A stretch of DNA of 64,000 nucleotides from Bianquea renquensis (GTDB lineage: Bacteria; Bacillota; Clostridia; Lachnospirales; Bianqueaceae): contig NZ_JACRSQ010000019.1 in assembly GCF_014384895.1 (NCBI RefSeq), forward strand, positions 1 to 64,000, in the 5' to 3' direction. Positions within the stretch are counted from its first letter, which is position 1. Every line of letters begins with the position of its first letter. Below are positions 26,836 through 35,736 of the stretch, in pieces. The position numbers were made by a program, and so were the translations under genes. The notes under the pieces were generated by a model. The model did no database searches, was not told where the DNA came from, and saw only the letters and a list, made by a program, of their open reading frames with translations.

Positions 26836-27612
26836 TCATGCCCCCGTGGAAAACAATTCGCCAATATGGTCCACAATGATATCGGGTTTGATGGCAGATG
26901 TCTCCACATCCGCCCGCGACGTAACGCCTGTAAGCACCAGCACGGACGTAACCCCATTGAGCGCCCCCAGCGCGATATCCGTTTCCAGGCGGTCTCCGAT
27001 CACGACCATCTCCTCCTTTTGACATCCGGTGCGCTCCATGATCATCTGAAGGGTCTCCATGTGTGGTTTGCCAAAATACCGCGGCACCTTGCCTGTGGAT
27101 GCCGTGACAAGGGCGCACAGCGAACCGGAGTCTACCATATATCCCCGGTCCACGGGGCAGTTGACATCGGGATGGGTGGACAAAAACTCCGCCCCATTTC
27201 GAACATAATGGCAGGCCCTGTCCAGTTTCTCATAGGTCACGCCGGTATCAAAACTCACCAACACAATATCCGGGTCGTCCTGGACAAGCGCAATTCCCGC
27301 CTGCCGAAAACTCTGTTCCAAATCCGGCGTTCCCAGGAGGAGTACTTTGGAGCTGTCGCGGTAGGTTTTTAAGAATTGTATCGTCACGTCGCCGGAGGTC
27401 ATAATCTCATCTGGCGTCGCCGGTATGCCCATGGACGCAAGCCGGCCCTCGTATGTCTTCCTGGAGCGGGAGGCATTGTTGGTGAAAAATATGTACGCCC
27501 CGCCTGTCTCCTTAATATGCCTCAAAAAGGGGAGCGTCTGCGGAAACAATCGATCCCCCAAATAGACTGTCCCATCCATATCTAGGATAAATAACCGTTT
27601 CTCTTCCAGCAT
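26836..27612 (-). CDS. HAD-IIA hydrolase, NagD-like sugar phosphatase
   Basis: A 258-residue HAD phosphatase. The nucleophile motif I is FILDMDGTVYLGD, motif II is FFTNNASRSRKTY, and the motif III/IV end reads VVIGDRLETDIALGAL. A C2A-type cap lies between, the mark of the IIA subclass (NagD, p-nitrophenylphosphatase, PGP). Substrates in the subclass include UMP, GMP, glycolate phosphate and glycerol phosphate. It starts at an ATG preceded by AGGG and sits behind the terminator of the amino-acid transporter operon; no clear promoter of its own is visible. Confidence 0.88.
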   Translation of the reverse strand: MLEEKRLFILDMDGTVYLGDRLFPQTLPFLRHIKETGGAYIFFTNNASRSRKTYEGRLASMGIPATPDEIMTSGDVTIQFLKTYRDSSKVLLLGTPDLEQSFRQAGIALVQDDPDIVLVSFDTGVTYEKLDRACHYVRNGAEFLSTHPDVNCPVDRGYMVDSGSLCALVTASTGKVPRYFGKPHMETLQMIMERTGCQKEEMVVIGDRLETDIALGALNGVTSVLVLTGVTSRADVETSAIKPDIIVDHIGELFSTGA

Positions 27613-27636
27613 AAAAATTCCCTCATCTCATGAAAG

Positions 27637-27667
27637 AAAAATCCCGCGACAGCTCTCGCCTGGCGGG
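27637..27667 (-). terminator. Terminator after the amino-acid ABC operon
   Basis: CCCGC and GCGGG close a hairpin whose minus-strand product ends in ATTTTTC. It lies 25 bases past the stop of the binding protein gene. Confidence 0.65.
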
Positions 27668-27691
27668 TTTTTCCAATTCTACTTATTCCTC

Positions 27692-28546
27692 TTATTCTCC
27701 AGACACAACTCCAACATAATCCAGAATGATCTTATCGATGGTTCCATCTTCGGTCATGGCTTTCAGCACCTCATTGAGCTGCTTCACCACCTCCGTCTCT
27801 CCCTTTTTCACTGCGATTCCGAATTTTTCATCTTCAAAGTATTTCTGATCGGTGATGATCTTTAGATCGTTGTCGTCGCCGAGAAATGTCTCCGCCACGG
27901 GCTTGTCAATGATCAGCGCGTCGATGCGGCCATTGCGAAGATCTGCGGCCCCGTCCACGCCCTTGGTATAGTGCTCCAGCGTGACGTCGAACGTTGCATC
28001 CTTCATGGTCAGCGCTCCGGTGTAGCCGGTCACCACGCCGACCTTTTTGCCAGCCAGATCCTCCACTTTTTGGGTGGTTTCATCCGACGCTGGCACGACG
28101 ATGGCCTGAATCGCCGTATAGTAGGGATCCGAGAAATCCGCTTCCAGAAGGCGCTCCTCCGTGATTGTCATACCCGCAAGGGCACAGTCAATCCGGTCAG
28201 AGTCCAGAGCCGGAATCAGCGAGTTGAAATCCATATTGGAGATCTCCACTTCCATCCCTAGGCGCTCGCCGATCTCCTTTGCGATCGCCATGTCGACTCC
28301 ATCAAACTCACCGATGACACCGTTTGCCTTGACGTACTCAAAGGGTGGGAATTCCGCGTTGGTGCCGATGATCAATTTCTGTCCCTTTTCCAGCTTCTTC
28401 GTCCCCGTCGCTTCGGAATTCGCCTGGCTGCTCTCCTGACCGCCCTGCGATGCGGCGGACGAATCACTGGAATCTGCCTTCTTACAGCCGGCCATCATCA
28501 ACACTGCCAGACTGACAACCAGCACCGCTGTCAAAATCTTTTTCAT
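27692..28546 (-). CDS. Amino-acid ABC transporter solute-binding lipoprotein
   Basis: A 284-residue family 3 binding protein. The signal peptide KKILTAVLVVSLAVLMMAGC ends in the lipobox MAGC and is followed by a Ser/Gln-rich linker. The mature part starts LIIGTNAEFPPFEYVKANGV, with FDGVDMAIAKEIGERLGMEV and the DCALAGMTITEERL ligand-site strand, all typical of polar amino acid binders (arginine, glutamine, cystine). The upstream ARG-box-like operator points to arginine, but specificity is inferred. It is the last gene of the permease-ATPase-binding protein operon. Confidence 0.92.
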   Translation of the reverse strand: MKKILTAVLVVSLAVLMMAGCKKADSSDSSAASQGGQESSQANSEATGTKKLEKGQKLIIGTNAEFPPFEYVKANGVIGEFDGVDMAIAKEIGERLGMEVEISNMDFNSLIPALDSDRIDCALAGMTITEERLLEADFSDPYYTAIQAIVVPASDETTQKVEDLAGKKVGVVTGYTGALTMKDATFDVTLEHYTKGVDGAADLRNGRIDALIIDKPVAETFLGDDNDLKIITDQKYFEDEKFGIAVKKGETEVVKQLNEVLKAMTEDGTIDKIILDYVGVVSGE

Positions 28547-28569
28547 CTTACTTCCTCCTCGCTTTTCTC

Positions 28570-29298
28570 CTAAAGAACTTTGCTCAAAAACTCTCTCGTT
28601 CTCGGATGCTGGGGATCCTGAAAAATCGTTCTCGGATCTCCCTGCTCCAGAATCTTTCCCTCATCCATAAACAATAACTTGGATCCGACTTCCCGGGCGA
28701 ATCCCATCTCGTGGGTGACCACAACCATAGTCATTCCCTCCGTGGCCAATTCCTTCATGACGCCCAGTACCTCGCCAACCATCTCGGGGTCCAGGGCGGA
28801 GGTGGGCTCATCAAAAAGCATGATATCCGGCTGCATCGCCAGCGCCCGAGCGATGGCAATGCGCTGCTTTTGTCCGCCGGACAGGCGCGAAGGATATTCC
28901 CTCTCCTTATCCAACAGCCCTACTTTTTTCAGAAGGGATCGGGCCAACGCCTCCGCCTGATCCTTCGCCATATTCTTTATGCGAATGGGCGCTAAAGTTA
29001 AATTCTCCAGCACCGTCAAATGAGGAAACAGATTAAAATGTTGAAACACCATGCCCATCTTCTGGCGAATCCGATTGACATTGACTTTGGGGTCTGTGAT
29101 ACATTCCCCCTCTATGTAAATCTTCCCCTCCGAAGGTGTCTCCAGAAGATTAAGGCACCGCAGAAACGTGGATTTCCCCGACCCAGACGGGCCGATGATC
29201 ACCAGCTTTTCGCCTTTTTCAACGACCTGATCAATCCCCTGCAATACCTTCAGCTCGCCAAAGCTTTTGTGCAGGCCAGAAACTTGAATCATATCCAT
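28570..29298 (-). CDS. Amino-acid ABC transporter ATPase (GlnQ type)
   Basis: A 242-residue ATPase with Walker A GPSGSGKST, Q-loop MGMVFQHFNLFPHLTV, signature LSGGQKQR, Walker B DIMLFDEPTSALDP and H-loop VVVTHEMGFA, all in normal order. The HFNLFPHLTVLEN segment is typical of the polar amino acid uptake group. The ATG at 29298 has AGGAGG eight bases upstream, giving MDMIQVSGLHKSFG. It lies 12 bases after the permease gene and drives the neighbouring permease. Confidence 0.94.
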   Translation of the reverse strand: MDMIQVSGLHKSFGELKVLQGIDQVVEKGEKLVIIGPSGSGKSTFLRCLNLLETPSEGKIYIEGECITDPKVNVNRIRQKMGMVFQHFNLFPHLTVLENLTLAPIRIKNMAKDQAEALARSLLKKVGLLDKEREYPSRLSGGQKQRIAIARALAMQPDIMLFDEPTSALDPEMVGEVLGVMKELATEGMTMVVVTHEMGFAREVGSKLLFMDEGKILEQGDPRTIFQDPQHPRTREFLSKVL

Positions 29299-29310
29299 AC
29301 GCCCCACCTC

Positions 29311-30009
29311 CTACATCTCGGATTTCCGCAGCCGCTTCTCAAAGACCTGTAGGCCTTTGGACAGCAGCTTCACCAGAATGAAGTAGATGATCGCCGTGGC
29401 GAACAGCGGCATAGAACTCCATGTGATGCTTCGGATAATATCGCTAGCCTTGGTGAGATCTTGCAGCGCTATGTAGCCGGCAATGGCGGTTTCCTTGATC
29501 AGAACGATGAACTCATTGCCCAAAGCCGGCAAAATGTTCTTGATCGCCTGAGGGATTATGATCAGCCGCATGGTCTGGGCCGATGTAAGCCCCAGCGAAC
29601 GCCCCGCCTCCATCTGCCCACGGTCCACAGACAAAATACCGCCTCGCACAATCTCCGCCACATAGGCCCCGCTGTTGATCCCGAAGGAAATAGCGGCAAT
29701 AACCACCTTGGGCATATTTTTGAAGGGTGCAAAGATGACATAATAGATGATCAAGAGCTGCACCACCGTGGGTGTGCCTCGAATCACATCGATATAGATT
29801 CCCGCAATCCAGTTCAGAAGCTTAATCTTTGACAGGCGAAAGAAGGCCATAATAAATCCAATGATACAGCCCAGCAAAATCGCCATCAGCGAAATAAGAA
29901 TCGTCGTCCCCAGGCCCCTGACAATGAGCATATACCGGTCTTCCACGATAAAATTCTTCACAAAGGATTCCGCAAAAGACTGCCACGTCTTCTGTATCCA
30001 TTCGATCAT
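29311..30009 (-). CDS. Amino-acid ABC transporter permease (HisM/GlnP type)
   Basis: A 232-residue membrane protein with five predicted helices. The N-terminal RGLGTTILISLMAILLG, the IYIDVIRGTPTVVQLLIIYY segment and the docking loop GQMEAGRSLGLTSAQTMRLI are diagnostic of polar amino acid permeases. A single permease gene suggests a homodimeric pore. It is first in the operon, directly behind a promoter and operator. Confidence 0.94.
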   Translation of the reverse strand: MIEWIQKTWQSFAESFVKNFIVEDRYMLIVRGLGTTILISLMAILLGCIIGFIMAFFRLSKIKLLNWIAGIYIDVIRGTPTVVQLLIIYYVIFAPFKNMPKVVIAAISFGINSGAYVAEIVRGGILSVDRGQMEAGRSLGLTSAQTMRLIIIPQAIKNILPALGNEFIVLIKETAIAGYIALQDLTKASDIIRSITWSSMPLFATAIIYFILVKLLSKGLQVFEKRLRKSEM

Positions 30010-30043
30010 TCCTGTTCCCCTCCCACAATGCTCTTAAAGCGTA

Positions 30044-30072
30044 AGTATAGCACAGATTGTATAATTATTCAA
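30044..30072 (-). promoter_or_regulatory. Promoter of the amino-acid ABC operon
   Basis: On the minus strand TTGAAT (30072-30067) and TATACT (30049-30044) are 17 bases apart, about 35 bases before the permease start. Confidence 0.7.
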
Positions 30073-30094
30073 TACATTCTCCGATTATACAATC
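30055..30094. promoter_or_regulatory. Inverted-repeat operator, ARG-box-like
   Basis: GATTGTATAAT (30055-30065) is repeated exactly inverted at 30084-30094, with arm centres 29 bases apart. The 18-base segment 30056-30073 matches the ArgR/AhrC box pattern WNTNAATWWWWATTNANW at all but one fixed position. The site covers the -35 and spacer of the transporter promoter. Bases 30095-30294 show no further clear feature apart from the regulator's ribosome binding site. Confidence 0.6.
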
Positions 30095-30294
30095 AATAAA
30101 AAACCTCACAAAAAAAGTGCAAATTTCGGCATAAATATGGGAAAAGAGCCCTTACCGCAGAATTGTAATAGTCATCCCATAGGAGTCCTGCGCCATCCCC
30201 TCCCGGTTCATCCTGTGAAATCATTTTGCCTATTGCATTATTCACAAAATTATGGTAACCTAAAAACATATTATGTGGATTGAGGTGGTCTGCG

Positions 30295-31362
30295 ATGAAC
30301 ATTAATGAAACCGTTGGGATAATTTATGATACAATTTTTTATGGTGTAGCCTACTTCAACAGAAAATCTTTGGCTATGCATCCTGACTTGATTGGCACCG
30401 ATGAACGTACTCGATTCTTTCATTATAATAACCTGCGGTCAACGACCCACGTCCCAGATCCCCCCGATTGCCTGCTCCCTTTGTTTTATTATAACAACCA
30501 TAGATGTAGTGTTTTGACTGCCTATTTCCATAAATACTTTAACTATTTCAGTGATACACTTGCGGATTTTTATTCTATGCTCCGAGATAAATCCAGGTTC
30601 AAAAAATTTGTTATGGACTATTACTTTCACGATACTTTTAACGAGAAAGAATTACAAAAATTGTGTTTATCCGAAGGCCAAACTGTCCTAAGGGCAGCAG
30701 AAATTCTTAGTCAAATAATTGAAATTAAATATCATTCAGCCCTATTCTATCACTTCAATGAAATGGTTGATACGGCTGTCGAATTTTTGACGCAGCTCAT
30801 TCCCTTTATTCAGACGTACCGTTCGAGACGAAAAACAGAAGCATTGGATACCCTCCAAAAATTTATGGTAGATGACATCCAACTTCTAGTCAAAAAAAGA
30901 CGGCTAAAGCTTGATGACAGCCACGAAGTTCAGCTAGAAAAACAGGTATATAGTGTATGCCATATTAACCAATACATCGTTGCAGACTTCTGTATCGGCA
31001 ATAAATACATTTTTGTCCTTGGCGTCGATTGGTCTAAGGTGTTCTCCCATGCGCTCAATCCCCCCCACGTCACTATGCAATCCGTCATGACTGCCTTAGG
31101 TCATCCCGTCAAGGTTGAGATTGTTAATGAACTGAGACAACAAGATTTAACCATATCTCAGCTAGCCCGCCGTTTACATCTTGCGCGAACCTCTATTTCG
31201 CGCTATGTACAGGATTTATTGAATGAGCTTGTCATTGTTAGGTCACGCAAATCTGGTCCAGAGATTTATTATACTTTAAATTCGACATATCTGCGGTACG
31301 CAAAAGCTACCTTTGACGAATTTTTAGATCAAGCGATTCTTGATTCTGATAAAGCATTGTGA
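30295..31362 (+). CDS. ArsR-type winged-helix protein with unknown N-terminal domain
   Basis: A 355-residue protein. The last 90 residues are an ArsR-like winged helix: VMTALGHPVKVEIVNELRQQ, then LTISQLARRLHLARTSISRYVQDLL as the helix-turn-helix and the wing ending IYYTLNSTYLRYA. Residues 1-260 are helical, rich in Tyr and Phe, and match no family I recognise; this arrangement recurs in clostridial regulators with uncharacterised sensor halves. The ATG at 30295 has GAGGTGG six bases upstream; a TTG at 30280 would overlap that site. The gene is clearly more A+T-rich than its neighbours, suggesting transfer. It is divergent from the amino-acid transporter and may or may not control it. Confidence 0.75.
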   Translation: MNINETVGIIYDTIFYGVAYFNRKSLAMHPDLIGTDERTRFFHYNNLRSTTHVPDPPDCLLPLFYYNNHRCSVLTAYFHKYFNYFSDTLADFYSMLRDKSRFKKFVMDYYFHDTFNEKELQKLCLSEGQTVLRAAEILSQIIEIKYHSALFYHFNEMVDTAVEFLTQLIPFIQTYRSRRKTEALDTLQKFMVDDIQLLVKKRRLKLDDSHEVQLEKQVYSVCHINQYIVADFCIGNKYIFVLGVDWSKVFSHALNPPHVTMQSVMTALGHPVKVEIVNELRQQDLTISQLARRLHLARTSISRYVQDLLNELVIVRSRKSGPEIYYTLNSTYLRYAKATFDEFLDQAILDSDKAL

Positions 31363-31415
31363 TATTTGCATTCTGTATTCGCCGCTTGACGAAAAATTCT
31401 CTTACTTTTAAATTC

Positions 31416-31462
31416 GGGACAAGGTGGGAATCCTCGAACGAGTCGATTCCCACCTTGTCCCG
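31416..31462 (+). terminator. Perfect 18-bp inverted repeat between convergent genes
   Basis: Bases 31416-31433 are the exact reverse complement of 31445-31462, and the 11-base loop itself contains CTCG/CGAG. It lies between the ArsR-type gene and the RND gene. Neither flank has a long T-run, so termination efficiency is uncertain. Confidence 0.55.
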
Positions 31463-31546
31463 ATTATAAGCGCCCCATTACTCTTCTTCCTCAATCTCCT
31501 CGTCCTCAGAAAACATACCGGCCATACCATCAATACAAGAGCGCAA

Positions 31547-34500
31547 TCACTGAGCGTTTGCCTCTTGCGGTTCATGGACCTTAGTCTCCCGGCGGTGGAA
31601 TACGTCGTACAGCACCGGCACAATAAACAGTGTCAGCACCGTGGCATAGATCAGACCTCCGATGGTCGTCAGCGCCAGCGGTTTCATCATGACCGCGCCG
31701 GCGCTCTGGTCAAAGGCCATGGTGGTCAACGCTAGTATTGTCGTCAGCGCAGTCATCAAGATGGGCCGGATTCGGTCCCGACCAGTTTCAAGCAGCGCTT
31801 CCCGCTTGCTGAGCCCTTGCCGCCGCATTTGATTCACATAATCCACAAACACGATCCCATTGTTTACCACAATGCCCATGAGAAGGATGAGTCCGATGAG
31901 GGCTACGACGCTCAAAGGCATACCCGCAAAGTAGAGGGCGAAGAATCCGCCGGTAAAAGCCAGAGGAATGGTAAACATGACAATAAAAGGGGATAGGAGG
32001 GATTGGAACTGCGCCACCATGACCAGATAGATGAAGACGATGGCCAGTATCAACATCAGATATAAATCGGAAAAGGCGTCCTGGATGGATTGATTTTCCC
32101 CAGCGATTTCGTAGCGCGTTCCCGCAGGCAGCGTCAGCTGGCTAAGCTTCTCTTCTATAACTGCGCTGACCTTGCCGATATTGTACCCTTCCTTCAGAGA
32201 GCCGGTAACCGATACATACCGCTCCTGTCCAGAGTGCCGGATGGACTGAAATCCATCCGCCTTTTCCAGAGTGGCAACCTCACCTACGGTCACGGTCCCC
32301 TCCCCAGTCGCCTTGGGAACCTCAATGGATTCTAGATCCTCGCTGGTAACAGGTGCGGTCCGCTCATCCTTAACATAGACGTCTACATCCTGATCGCCCA
32401 CCGTCATCGTGGTCGCCACCGTATCCGCAGCCAGCGCCTGGGCCACCGCCAAATATACCTGTGCCGTGGTCACTCCATTTTGAAGTGCCTTGCTCTTGTC
32501 AACTGTGATGCGGATCTCCTGGCTTTCTTTCCCTAGGCCACTGTCAATCTCAATGGCGCCTTCCACCTCACCGAGGGTTTCGGCAATCATCTGTGCCGCC
32601 TCCCGCAGTTCGTCCAGCTCGCTGCCAAATACGTTGACCGCGATACTTCCGCCGCTGAGGCTGGACAAATCCGCGCCGGCAGACGAAACGGATACACGGA
32701 AAGCAAATCCCTCCGTCCTGTCTCGTATCTCTTGCACCACCTCGTCGGTGGACATGCTTCGATTCTCATCCAATCTGACGTAGATTGTCGTTCCGCCGCC
32801 CATTCCCATCATGCTCATGGAGGATGCGGAACCTTCAGAATATAGAATGCCAGCAGTCTCGATGGCGGGAATCTGGTTGAGGACCGAGGACAGCTGATCC
32901 AGCGCCACGAAGGTATCCTCCTGTCCGAAATCGTCTGGCATCTCCACAGACACCGATATATTGCCAGTGTCACCGGAGGGAAATAACTCCGTCCCCAGGG
33001 AAAAGGACGCAAGGATACTGGTGACAAACAAAACGAAAACTAGCAAAATTGTAACCCATTTGTGATTGAGGGCATGGTTTAGCAGCCGTGTATACCCTGT
33101 CTGAAACTTGGAAAAGATTCGGTTCTTGCCTTTGATCTCTTTTTTCAGAAGGGTGGCCGATGCCATAGGAACCAGGGTCAGCGCCACCAACAGGCTGGCG
33201 AGAAGGGAAAAGGCGATGGTCAGCGCCATATCGGTAAACAGCTGTCTCGTAAGTCCCTCTGTGAAAATAATGGGAACAAACACGATGATCGTCGTCAGCG
33301 TTGACGCCGTGATGGCACCGCTGACCTGCTTAGCCCCCTCAATGGCCGCCCTCTTGCGGTCCACCCCCTGAGATCGAAGCCGGAAAATATTCTCAATGAC
33401 AACGATGGAATTATCCACCAGCATTCCAACACCCAGAGCTAAGCCGCTCATGGAAATTAGATTCATGGTGATTCCAGAAAAATACATGAGAACAAAGGTG
33501 GTAATGACACTGATCACAATGGATAGGCCCACGACGAATGTGGGCTTGATGCTCTTTAGGAAGAGCCATAGAATCAGGATGGCCAGAAGGCCGCCAAAGA
33601 CTAGATTCTGAATAATGGTATCCATCATCAGATGGACGTACTCGCCCTGATCCATGAGGACTTGAAACTGAACCCCCTCATGGCTGTCCTGGATCTTTGG
33701 CAACTTGTTCTGAATCGCCTCCGTCACTTCCGCAGTGGAATACTCCGATTGCTTTTGCAGAGAGAGGATGGCGGCGCTCTCTCCGTTGACCCGGCAATAT
33801 TTGGAGGCGGAGTCATCTGTCTTGACAATCTCCGCGATATCGCCCAGGGTAATGTCATCCATATCCGGGATGCTCAAAATGACCATGTCGGCCAGCTCAT
33901 CGAAATCCCGGAATTTATCCCCTGTCCGCACAAGATAGCTGATTCCATCCTCCTCCACACTTCCGGAGGGCATACTCAAGTTCTGTCCCTGCAAGATCTG
34001 GGAGAGCATCTCCTTCGTCATATCGACCTTCGGGATCTGGTCTTCCGGCAGCTCTGGCTCAATGTCCGTCACACCGGGAATGACCGTCCCCGCCGGCAAC
34101 CCCATCTCGGCCAGCGTCGCGTCAATCTGTTGCTGAATCTGCTCCTGTGCCTGCTCTAGAATCTTGTCATAAATTCTCTGATTGACTGCGTCAATTTTCT
34201 CCTGCGTGATGCTGACGTAGGCCACATTGCTCACCAGCCCTGACGCGCTGACCGATGCCACTCCCTCAACGCTTTTCAGCTCTGGAAGAATCTTGCTCTC
34301 CAAAAATTGCGATGAATCGCGGATATCCGTCCCCTCTACCGCCGCCGACATGACCATGACCGGCATCATGTCCGGATTGATCTTCATAATCACAGGAGAT
34401 CCCGCGCCGTCAGGCAGATAGGATGTGATCATGTCCAGCCCTTCGCGCATTTCAATCATGGCCGTGTCCATGTTTGCGCTTTCCGTGAACTGTAGAATGA

Positions 34501-34768
34501 CCATGGATATATTTTCGGATGAGATGGAGGATATGGCCTCCATATTGCTGATCGATGCCATGGACTGCTCCACAACCGAGCTGACCCTCGTCTCCACCTC
34601 CTCCGGCGACGCGCCAGGATAGGCGGTGGTAATCATGGCGTATGGCAGGTTGATGCTAGGTATCAGGTCAACCGTCATATTGGTGTAGGAGACGCCCCCC
34701 AGTATAAGCACGATGATAATCGCCACAATGACGGTAAAGGGTTTATTCACGCTGAACTTGGAAAACAC
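31547..34768 (-). CDS. RND-family efflux transporter (Gram-positive HAE1-like)
   Basis: A 1073-residue RND pump with twelve predicted helices and two large extracytoplasmic loops. The opening FSKFSVNKPFTVIVAIIIVL, then LIPSINLPYAMI and YPGASPEEVETRV, is the family N terminus; MLVDNSIVVIENIFRLR in helix 4 is the core motif, and LIGLILLMGIVVNNGIVFVDY the mirrored motif of the second half. It exports lipophilic compounds or lipids using the proton gradient. The start is a GTG at 34768, since GGGAGG precedes it by nine bases; the longer frame runs into the promoter. After the TGA stop the frame continues for 22 codons, ending in a strongly acidic tail. No membrane-fusion partner is adjacent. Confidence 0.9.
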   Translation of the reverse strand: MFSKFSVNKPFTVIVAIIIVLILGGVSYTNMTVDLIPSINLPYAMITTAYPGASPEEVETRVSSVVEQSMASISNMEAISSISSENISMVILQFTESANMDTAMIEMREGLDMITSYLPDGAGSPVIMKINPDMMPVMVMSAAVEGTDIRDSSQFLESKILPELKSVEGVASVSASGLVSNVAYVSITQEKIDAVNQRIYDKILEQAQEQIQQQIDATLAEMGLPAGTVIPGVTDIEPELPEDQIPKVDMTKEMLSQILQGQNLSMPSGSVEEDGISYLVRTGDKFRDFDELADMVILSIPDMDDITLGDIAEIVKTDDSASKYCRVNGESAAILSLQKQSEYSTAEVTEAIQNKLPKIQDSHEGVQFQVLMDQGEYVHLMMDTIIQNLVFGGLLAILILWLFLKSIKPTFVVGLSIVISVITTFVLMYFSGITMNLISMSGLALGVGMLVDNSIVVIENIFRLRSQGVDRKRAAIEGAKQVSGAITASTLTTIIVFVPIIFTEGLTRQLFTDMALTIAFSLLASLLVALTLVPMASATLLKKEIKGKNRIFSKFQTGYTRLLNHALNHKWVTILLVFVLFVTSILASFSLGTELFPSGDTGNISVSVEMPDDFGQEDTFVALDQLSSVLNQIPAIETAGILYSEGSASSMSMMGMGGGTTIYVRLDENRSMSTDEVVQEIRDRTEGFAFRVSVSSAGADLSSLSGGSIAVNVFGSELDELREAAQMIAETLGEVEGAIEIDSGLGKESQEIRITVDKSKALQNGVTTAQVYLAVAQALAADTVATTMTVGDQDVDVYVKDERTAPVTSEDLESIEVPKATGEGTVTVGEVATLEKADGFQSIRHSGQERYVSVTGSLKEGYNIGKVSAVIEEKLSQLTLPAGTRYEIAGENQSIQDAFSDLYLMLILAIVFIYLVMVAQFQSLLSPFIVMFTIPLAFTGGFFALYFAGMPLSVVALIGLILLMGIVVNNGIVFVDYVNQMRRQGLSKREALLETGRDRIRPILMTALTTILALTTMAFDQSAGAVMMKPLALTTIGGLIYATVLTLFIVPVLYDVFHRRETKVHEPQEANAQ

Positions 34769-34798
34769 GTTGCCATTCCTCCCGCTATACAATAAATC

Positions 34799-34814
34799 TC
34801 GACCGGCCGGTCGA
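34799..34814. promoter_or_regulatory. Palindromic operator at the RND promoter
   Basis: TCGACCGGCCGGTCGA is a perfect 16-base palindrome placed just after the expected transcription start. Such GACCGG-type palindromes are typical of TetR-family repressors of efflux genes. No tetR gene is in the window near it. Confidence 0.65.
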
Positions 34815-34823
34815 ACAGGGTTC

Positions 34824-34853
34824 ATTATAGCATACGAGACCTGCCCTGCACAA
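34824..34853 (-). promoter_or_regulatory. Promoter of the RND gene
   Basis: On the minus strand TTGTGC (34853-34848) and consensus TATAAT (34829-34824) are 18 bases apart. Transcription would start near 34817, immediately before the palindromic operator. Confidence 0.65.
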
Positions 34854-34919
34854 GGGGGATGGTGGATTTTCTCGGTTTGGAGGCCGGAGCCATATCCCAT
34901 TCTCGAACAAACCTACCCC

Positions 34920-35732
34920 CTAGTCTTCCACTAGCTTCGCCTGCATCACCAGGCGCCCTTTCTCTTTATCGAGGGCATAATCGCAGGTGGAGAGGGTTAT
35001 GATTGTATCCTCCGGCCCAACCGTGACATCGGTAGCATACTTCGAATGGCGTCTGCATTCTTCGATGAAATTCAGATAATCCGTGTCGCTGTCAAATCCC
35101 ACGCGGTTATACTCAAAATCCGTGGTCGTCTGATACACAGCAAAGATCTCGCAGGTATACACATGCCCGTCTGTAATAAAAGTAAACCTTGGGTGCTCCC
35201 GGAAGAAATCTTCTTTGAGAAATTTTGTAATATTTCCAAACATGGAGGTGTCCTTCATCCGATGGCCGTAGAGAACAAGATTATCCCGTCCGGCGGAGAG
35301 ATCATTCCGATAATCCATGAAAATACTCCCCGCGCTGTTGTACTCCCGGTAAAAATTCTTCGTCAAGTAATAGTCGTTATCGGTTGTCTGGAGCACCGGA
35401 TAATCAATGAGGGTGTCCGGCACTTGAATCCACCCCACGACATCGGGATTGGTTTCCCGCAATTTTTCCAGGGAAAGGGTATAGTCCTCAAAAGCAGCGC
35501 TCTCCCCAAAGGACGCTTCCTCCCCTCCACTGGCCTGCTTCAGCGTGGAATCCCCGTAGAAGAGGGTTTGTACCTGGGACTGCACCTGGCGATTCTGATA
35601 ATAGCCATAGATTATGACGCCTAACTTATACAGACAGAACACAAATACCACAATACAGACAAACAGCAGAATGTTTAGAATGATGCGCTCCGCCCTGCTT
35701 GCTTTTCGCTTCGGCTTTTTCTCCTTCTTCAT
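34920..35732 (-). CDS. srtB: Class B sortase
   Basis: A 270-residue membrane-anchored transpeptidase that attaches surface proteins to peptidoglycan. The basic N terminus MKKEKKPKRKASRAER precedes a single membrane helix (about 19-40), then the catalytic beta barrel. Catalytic residues are His in NLVLYGHRM, Cys250 in the TLSTC motif, and Arg in KEKGRLVMQ. The class B insertion helix DTDYLNFIEECRRHSKYA is present. The ATG at 35732 is chosen over a frame opening at 35804 that would overlap the preceding gene. No sorting substrate with an LPxTG- or NPQTN-like motif is encoded in the window, so it is probably a general-purpose enzyme. It follows the aldo/keto reductase-like gene by four bases. 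Confidence 0.92.
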   Translation of the reverse strand: MKKEKKPKRKASRAERIILNILLFVCIVVFVFCLYKLGVIIYGYYQNRQVQSQVQTLFYGDSTLKQASGGEEASFGESAAFEDYTLSLEKLRETNPDVVGWIQVPDTLIDYPVLQTTDNDYYLTKNFYREYNSAGSIFMDYRNDLSAGRDNLVLYGHRMKDTSMFGNITKFLKEDFFREHPRFTFITDGHVYTCEIFAVYQTTTDFEYNRVGFDSDTDYLNFIEECRRHSKYATDVTVGPEDTIITLSTCDYALDKEKGRLVMQAKLVED

Positions 35733-35736
35733 ATCC

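Noticed and set aside
26762..27118. 118-codon minus-strand frame overlapping the NagD-like gene
   Set aside because: It lies in another frame of the same strand and carries no domain; the HAD motifs belong to the 26836-27612 frame.
33632..34159. 175-codon plus-strand frame
   Set aside because: It is antisense to the RND transporter and has no domain or ribosome site.
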